Positions 49,423 through 56,700 of a stretch of DNA of 64,000 nucleotides are shown here, piece after piece. The DNA lies in contig NZ_BOOU01000007.1 in NCBI RefSeq assembly GCF_016863395.1, forward strand, positions 1-64,000, given 5' to 3'. The notes beneath the pieces are model-generated. The model was given only the letters and a program-made list of their open reading frames with translations, ran no database searches and had not been told where the DNA came from. Source of the stretch: Sphaerisporangium rufum. Its GTDB lineage: Bacteria; Actinomycetota; Actinomycetes; Streptosporangiales; Streptosporangiaceae. Position 1 is the first letter of the stretch; every line of letters begins with the position of its first letter. Both the position numbers and the translations under genes were made by a program.

Positions 49423-49821
49423 ATGGTCGACCGCATGTCCGACCCGGATGTCCCGCGAACGGTGAAGGCCATCAGTACGGCTCAACTGGTTCTTCTAGAT
49501 GAAGAAGCGACGCGCTACGGCTTCAGCCGCCGGCACGGTGTCGCGTGGCTGACCGAGTATGCCGATCCAGGCGCGACTCAGTACCTGTACCCGGCGTTCG
49601 TTCATCACCTGGACCATCGTCCGGAGTGCTCGCCCCAGTGGCGCTGCATGCTACTACTGGCCTTGCGCGACGGCGAGCAGGTCTTCTCACTGCTCGATGT
49701 GTTGCCGGCCTCGTTCGACGAACTGCCCGACACCCTGGACCACACCACGAAGACCCGGATCGCCGACAAACTGCTCGGCCCGCTTCAGACCGCCGCCGAA
49801 TGGTGTCAACGCCACAGCTGA
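49423..49821 (+). CDS. Hypothetical protein
   Basis: This 132-residue soluble protein has no family I recognise. It has a helical N-terminal half and Trp/Cys residues in CSPQWRCMLLLALRDGEQ. TATACC (49411-49416) ends 6 bp before ATG 49423, so it may be leaderless. Internal ATG 49435 also sits behind a GAGGA element. G+C content falls from here into the next gene. Confidence 0.55.
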   Translation: MVDRMSDPDVPRTVKAISTAQLVLLDEEATRYGFSRRHGVAWLTEYADPGATQYLYPAFVHHLDHRPECSPQWRCMLLLALRDGEQVFSLLDVLPASFDELPDTLDHTTKTRIADKLLGPLQTAAEWCQRHS

Positions 49822-49892
49822 AGCCGCATCCAGTCCGTTCAGCAGACCGAAAGCTATTGGACTTCTCCTTGCAAGCGACAACCGATGGACGT

Positions 49893-50624
49893 CTAGCAGG
49901 CATCCACATCAACCTGCTTTTCATGCATGATGTCTAGGATCGCCTCCACGAAACTGCACTCCAGCAAGCGTTGCGAAACCTCAAAGTCACGCCATATGAT
50001 CTTCGCCAAAGCTCCATCGCCACAGTTCGAAGACATACAGTCCGCCATGGCATCAAGATTCGATCCCATATAACCGCCAGGTCCATTGACCGCCTCGCCG
50101 AACGCACAGTAGAAGCTTGCCTTATTATAGATGTTCGAACCATTTAGATATACGATATCGTTAGCACCGTATCGGGCTGCCCTGTGACCTGCAGTAAACC
50201 AGGCATTCTGAACGACGTGCAACCACGAGCAGTGCTCAATCGCCGGCCACCTAAGCCACTCTCCTTCGACTATGCCGCCCATGGCCCAGCGTCGCCAGAC
50301 CTTCGCAGCCCCGGGACAGTCACAGCGATCGCCGAAAAAACGACAAGGGACCCTGGTCGCAGGGCCGCCCGGCGACCCTGCTTCGCGTTCACCTAAGATG
50401 ACTCGTCCAATATAGTACTCACCAACTTTCTGCCGCCTGAAGTCTACAATCTTCAGCACGCCTTCCTCGATCACAGTTCTCTCCTCGCTCACCTCACTCA
50501 CTCCATGAAAAACCACTTTCGAATTCTCTGCTTCAGGCGCAACGAAGAATCCCTCTATCTCTTCAGCCGCAACGACCACATCTCCATATTCTTCGTTGAC
50601 AAGAACGTACACCTGAAAATTCAC
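49893..50624 (-). CDS. Barstar-like immunity protein for the Rhs RNase tip
   Basis: This 243-residue protein has a C-terminal part (about 135-240) that fits the barstar RNase-inhibitor pattern: DIVYLNGSNIYNKASFYCAF, YMGSNLDAMADCM, then IIWRDFEVSQRLL. The N-terminal 120 residues (QVYVLVNEEYGDV onward) and a Cys-containing middle are unrecognised. GTG 50624 has AGAGGAA five bases upstream. ATG 50714, one base after the rhs stop, would add 30 residues but lacks a good site. The gene is strongly A+T-rich for this genome: only 22 of 60 bases at 50101-50160 are G or C. It directly follows the RNase-tipped rhs gene, as expected for its immunity partner. Confidence 0.82.
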   Translation of the reverse strand: MNFQVYVLVNEEYGDVVVAAEEIEGFFVAPEAENSKVVFHGVSEVSEERTVIEEGVLKIVDFRRQKVGEYYIGRVILGEREAGSPGGPATRVPCRFFGDRCDCPGAAKVWRRWAMGGIVEGEWLRWPAIEHCSWLHVVQNAWFTAGHRAARYGANDIVYLNGSNIYNKASFYCAFGEAVNGPGGYMGSNLDAMADCMSSNCGDGALAKIIWRDFEVSQRLLECSFVEAILDIMHEKQVDVDAC

Positions 50625-50715
50625 CACCGTTCCTCTGGTAAGACCGACAGCGCCACCCCGTACTCTAATGCGGAACCGCGACACCGAAGTCGACCACCTC
50701 GATCCACTAATCATC

Positions 50716-53700
50716 TTACATCAAGCTCAACTCCGAGAAGTGTGGCGCGCCGAAGGGCTGAATCTTTCTATAATGCGTAGTGGTCCATCCATATATCTTG
50801 CCTCCGTTAGGAAGCTCTTTCACAAGAATTCGTTCACTTTCCGGACCACCGGGTACCCGGTACTCTCTTGCCCCCGCCCACCTTGGATGTTCTCGACCTG
50901 CATAAATATTATGCGGGGCAATTCGCCCCGCCCTCACTTCATCATAAGCGGAGGCAATCCTCTTCGACATGCCCGGCGGCAAGGGGTCTGACAATCTACC
51001 ACGAGGACAGCCGCTGTTGTGGGTCAGAATAGGCGTGGATCCCGATAGCACGTAGTATGCGTGCAAGCTCGCAATTGTTAAGTTGTGGACCTGGCGGGTG
51101 ACAGTCCATTTCTTAATAGCCGTGATCCGAATATGGTCACCAGCATTACTTTGTAGGAACTGACCAACGCGGAGTTCTGTAGAAGTAAGCCACTTGCGCA
51201 GGTCAGGAACCCAGAACGGATGGCCATCGGTAGCGGTTACCGCGCCGGCCGTACGGCCGAACCTTTCGTCCACCTCAGTAGTGAGCTGCACCAGGCTCTC
51301 GTCTCCGTCACCCGTTATGACATCGAGGACTAAACGAGGTCCTGCTTTGCCGATTTCAGGGTCCAGCGCCTGGACGAAGTCCCCGATCTTGATTTTCTCA
51401 ATGGGCTTGTATGTGCCATCCGCCATCAGCACCATGGTGCCATCGACAAAGCTGTGAGGGTTCAGACACGACCCAAGTGGCCTTTCTTCCTTGGGGAGCC
51501 CTCTCATGGCGGGAGGCGCACCTAACTCTATTGATGCAGCTCCGCCCAGCTTGTTGACTGAATCCCAGATCTTTAACCACTCGCTACCACCCGGATCGCA
51601 CCCGTAGTAAAGACACCGAAACCAATCAGGCAGTTCTCCCTGCGGGCTCGTCGGAAAGATCGACTCTGGCGTGCTGCCATACGGTACATCCACAATCGGA
51701 TTTCCCGGGGGTGTCAGAGAGACCGGTTGGAAGTTCGGCAGCTTCTCACAGGCGACACAGGAGACAATGTCAGGTCTTTCCGCCGGGCACCCAGGATCCG
51801 GCGAATTCAGATCACAGTTTAGCTCTTCCGGCAAAGCACCCATTGGGGGTATCTCACATTTGTTCTTTGCCTTGCAACCCACCGTTGCCGCCGGAGGCAA
51901 CCTGTCGCAGTATCCTTTATTGGGGCCTTTACTGCAATCGATGACCGGAGCAGACGGCCGCTGTGCCCCGCCACCTCCACCACCGCCACCGTTGCCGCCG
52001 CCTCCGCCGCCACCGTTGCCGCCCCCTCCCCCGTTGTTCGGCCGGCCGTTGCCGTTCTTCTGCTTCGGAATCTTTGTCTCAAAAGAGTTGTCCGGGTTGC
52101 ACCTGGACGCAAAGGGCTGCTGCTGGCAGCTGTTCGTTTTGCGGTCCGGGGGGTCGCAAGGATTGTCCGGCGAAAAGAACGATGCCTTGCAGCGCGTGGA
52201 GTCAGGAACATAGGCGTCATCACTGTCACTGCACGGGGCTGCGCCGGGGGAGGAGTACGCCCGACAACCGGGCTGAAGGGTCGTGTGTCCCGACGGATCG
52301 GTTGCCCCCAACGGATTGGCGTCAGCATATGAGTATCTGTTATGCCGGATGGACGGATCTGCACCGAGCGTCCAGGTATCGCGGCTGGCGAAGGTGGCGG
52401 TGCCGGGCTGGTACCAGCGGGAGTGCATGTTGACCTTGCCGGTGGCCGGGTCGGTCAGTTCGCCCTGATAGCCCAGGTCATGGCGGGAGCCGGCTCGGGC
52501 GGTCTCCTCGCCGAAGGGGTCGTAGGCGACCGAGTCGGCCAGGGCGGTGGCGTTCGCAGCGAAGGTGCCGACGACGTCGCCGTGCTGGTCGGCGAAGGCG
52601 AACCGAGGGCCGGAGCCGTCGGAGATGCCGACTGGTTCACCGTCGAGACCCCGGCTGAAGCGGCTCTGGACGGCGCCGGCCGCGTCGGTCATCGCGACGA
52701 TGTCGTTGGCGAGATCGCCGTAGAGGTAGCGGCTGACCGCTCCGCCCTGGGTGCGGCTGATCACCCGGTCAAGCGCGTCGTAGGTGTAAGACGCCTCCCC
52801 GTCGCTGGTCATCCGGTCGAACGCGTCGAACTTCAGCAGCTTGGTGACGCCGTCCTTGACCTCGCTGGCCGTCGTGCCGCGGGCGGTGTAGGTGTAGGTG
52901 GTGCCGTCACCCGAGGTGAGGCGGTTGCGCTCGTCGTAGGCGAAGGTCTTGGTTCCGGCCTTGACGCGGTTGCCGGAGTCGTCCCAGGCGTAGTCGGTGA
53001 CGGCGCCGCCCGGGGCGGTCCACGAGGTAAGCCGGTTGCTGTGATCGTAGGTGTAGGTGTTGGTGCCCGCGCCGCTGGTGCCGGTGGTGGTCTTGGTGGT
53101 CAGGTTGTCGTCGCGGTCGTAGCCGTAGGTGATCGAGGCGATCGAGGCACCGGCGGCGGTCTTCAGAGTGTCGCCGGTGAGCCGGTCCATTCGGTCGTAG
53201 GAATAGCTGCGCTTTGGACCGGTCGCACCGTGGTCGACGGTCTTGAGCCGGTCGGCCTCGTCGTACCCGTAGGTGAGGGTGGTGGCGGTGACCGGGTCGC
53301 TGAACGTCTTTAGCCGGTCGGCATCGTCCCAGGTCATGGTGGCCGAGCCCGCGGCGTCGGTGCGCTGGGTGAGCCGGTCGTTGTTGTCGTAGCCGAACGA
53401 CGACAGGTCGGTGGAGCCGCCGGTCCTGGCGGTCCTGAGCAGCAGGCCGCGGTCGTTGAAGGTGAGGTTCAGATCGCCCGCGCTGGTCCGCCGGCCGGCC
53501 AGGTCGTAGCCGAAGGTGTTGCTCTGGGTGGCGGCCTCCGCGCCGGTGCCCGCCTCGGTGGTCAGCCGGTTGAGGTTGTCGTAGGTATTGGTGATGCGGA
53601 CCCCGCCTGGCTGCAGGACGCCGGCCTGGTTCCCCGCCTCGTCGTATGACATGGTCCAGGTCCGGTCGGCGAGGGCTGGGTGAGCCTGGGTCGCCGGCTC

Positions 53701-56700
53701 GATACGGGATTCCACCAGCCCGAGGGAGTTGTAGGTGGCCAGGAAGGCGTTTCCGCGTCCGTCGGTGGTCCGGGTGCGGTCGCCTGCCGCGTTGTAGCCG
53801 AACGTCGTGGTGATGGTCTTGTCCGCCGAAACGGGCTCGACCAGTTCGGTGAGCTGGTCGGCGGCGTCGTAGGAACGACGGGTGATATGGCCTTCCGGGC
53901 TGGTCTCACCGGTGAGGTTGCCGGCCGCGTCGTGCTCGAAGCCGTAGGTGCGCAGTACGTTGCCGGAGGGGTCGAGATCCTTGGCCGCGACCTTGCGGCC
54001 GGCGAGGTCGTACTCGGCCGCCGTGGCGTTGTTCAACGCGTCGATGACCTTGGCGGGCCGGCCGACCAGGTCGTAGGCGAACCGGGTCTGATGATTTAGG
54101 GGGTCGGTTTCCGCGATCACTTCACCTGCGGCGTTGACGTCCGCCGTACTGCGGTTGCCGGCCGGCCGCTTGACGGCCACCAGGTTGCCCGCCCTGTCGT
54201 ACTCACCGACGGTGGTGAGCGCGACGGCGGTGGGTTTGCGCTCGATCTGGGTCAGCGTCACCTGGCGGCCGAGACCGTCGTAGGTGGCCTCGATCCGGGC
54301 GCCGGTCGGGTCGGTGGACGAAAGTCGCTCGCCGGTGAGCGTGTAGGTGTAGTCCCAGTTGCCGCGGACCGCGCCTTGGGTGGGCGGCGGGTCGGTGATC
54401 CGGACCGTGCGGCCGAGGACGTCGTAGGTCGCGTTGGAGATGTTCCCCCGTGGATCGGTGACGGAGGTGACGCGGCCCGCCGCGTCGTATCCGTACGAGG
54501 TCCGGGGTGTCAGCGCGGAACCGCCGGGCGGGGTGTAGGGGTTTCCGGTGACCGAGGTGGTCCGCCCCGCCTTGTCATAGCCGGTGACGACGCTCCGGCC
54601 TTCGGGGGCGGTCTCGTGGGTCTGCTCGCCCGCGTTGTTGTAGCCGAACTGGGAGACCGGACGTTCGGTGGTCGCCGCCGCGCCGTTGCGCTCGGCCTTG
54701 ACCGGAGGACCGGCCAGCTTGACGGTCCGCCCGAAGGCGTCGTAGCCGATCGTCGTGGTGAAGTCGGCGCGGGTGGCCCCCGGTGCGTTCCCCCGTGGGT
54801 CGATGATCTCGGTGACCAGGCCACGGTCGTCGACGGTCCAGGATGTCGTGAGATCCGTGGCACCGTTCTCCACGGTCTGCTCGATGAGCCGGTCACCGGC
54901 GTCGTAGCGGTAGGACTCCGACTCCGTCCGGGTGAACCTGGCCGCCGTCCGGTTCACCTGGGTGACGTTGGTGTTGGCGTCGTAGACGTAGCCGGTCTTC
55001 CTGGCGAGATCCTGCGGGTCCAAGGTGGAGGAGGTGAGCAGGCTCGCCGCGTCGTAGACGTGGTCGACGCGGGTCTTGCCATCTCCGGTGGTCCGCCGGG
55101 TGAGGTTCCCGGCCGGGTCGTACTGGGAGGACGTCAGCACCACGTTGACCGTCGAGGTGGCGGCGTTCAGCTTGACCTTGTCGGCGATCTCCTCGGCGAG
55201 CAGGTCGTCACCGAAGTAGGTGTATCGAATGGTGCGCCCGAGGGCGTCGGTCCGCGAGGCCGGACGCCCGCCCGGGTCGTAGGCCCTGGACTCCGTCACC
55301 ACGTCCCGCGCAGGCTCCGGACTGGTGGGACTGCCGGTCCAGGCCTTCAGCGTGGTGGTGGCGGGCTCGCCGCGCTTGGTGTAGTCGTAGCCATACGTCG
55401 CGCCGGCCGCGTCGGTGGTGCTGACGACCCGGCCCATGTGGTCGTAGGCGGTGAGGCTCGTGCCGCCTTCCGGGCCGGTGACCTTCTCGGGCCGGCCGTA
55501 GGTGTCGTATTCATAGGCCGTGACGCGCGCCGGGTCGCCACCGGTGAGATCCGCCAAGGTCTCGGTCAGCCGGTTGCCGTCGTCGTCGTAGGCGAACCGG
55601 GTCTCGGCAGTATGCGTCACTCCACTGACCTGGTTCTTCACCCCGGTGCCGGTCTTCTTGGCGAGCCTGCCGAAGGCGTCATAGGTGAACGTGGTGGTCG
55701 TGGTGGTCGTGGACGGCTCGGCCGACGCGCTCGCCCGAGCCGCTCCGGTGATCGGGGTGTCCCGGTCGGCCTGGATCTCGCTCTCACCGAGTGCCCGGTT
55801 GTAGACACGGACCTCGTCGATCAGACCGGAGAAGTGCTCGCCCCAGGTGCCGTTGCCGCCGATCCGCAACGCGCCGTCGTCGGCGCGCAGCGAGCCGGAG
55901 AAATCCCGCTCGGCGGTCTCGGTGCCGTCCACGTAGAACTTGAGCTTGGCGCCGTCATAGGTGAGCGCGAGATGCGACCAGGTGTCCACCGGGATGTCCT
56001 GGGTGGAATCGACGTTGCCTTCGGCCCCGTCGACGTTCACCGCCCAGCCGTTGGGCCGCGACCCGTTCGAGGCGTACAGCCCGTAGGACAGGCCGCCGGT
56101 GAACTCCTTGAGGACGACCTGCCGCCAGTCGTCCAGAACGTCCGGCTTGACCCACGCCATCAGAGTCATCCCCTGCGACAGCCGCAGGGCCGGCGAGTCG
56201 GGCACGGTCACCCAGGAGGCGCTGCCGTCGAACGACAGGGCCTTGCCGTATTTTCCGGACGCCGCCCACGCCGTGCCGGTGGCCACCCCCTGCTGGGCAT
56301 GTCCCGAGTCATCGTTGATGCCGGTTCCGCTGCCGGCGTCGAACCCGTAGGCCGCCACCAGCCCGTTGGTGCCGCTTGGTGGTGGCGGTTCCGTGTCACC
56401 CTGCCCGGTGGAAATCTGGCTGCTGGAAGTCGTCCGGCCGATCGCGTCATAGGCGTGCCTGGTGACCAGGCCGGTGGGCTCGGTCACCTGGGCGAGGTCA
56501 CCGGCCGCGGTGTAGGCGTACGACCGTTCGTTGCCCTTGGGGTCGGTCTCGGTCTCCAGCAGGCCGGCCGGGGTCTGACCGCCGCCGACCGCCGCTTCGC
56601 TGCCGTCGGTGTAGGTGTACTTCGTGGCGCGCCCGGCGGGAAAGTCCGTGGTGGCCGGGGTGGTCTCCTTCGACCTTTCGCCGAAGGAGGTGTACTCCCA

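Noticed and set aside
51017-51470. Intein inserted in rhs
   Set aside because: The HINT fold lacks a homing endonuclease and a C-extein belonging to a split host domain. Its place before the toxin tip is that of a pretoxin HINT domain.
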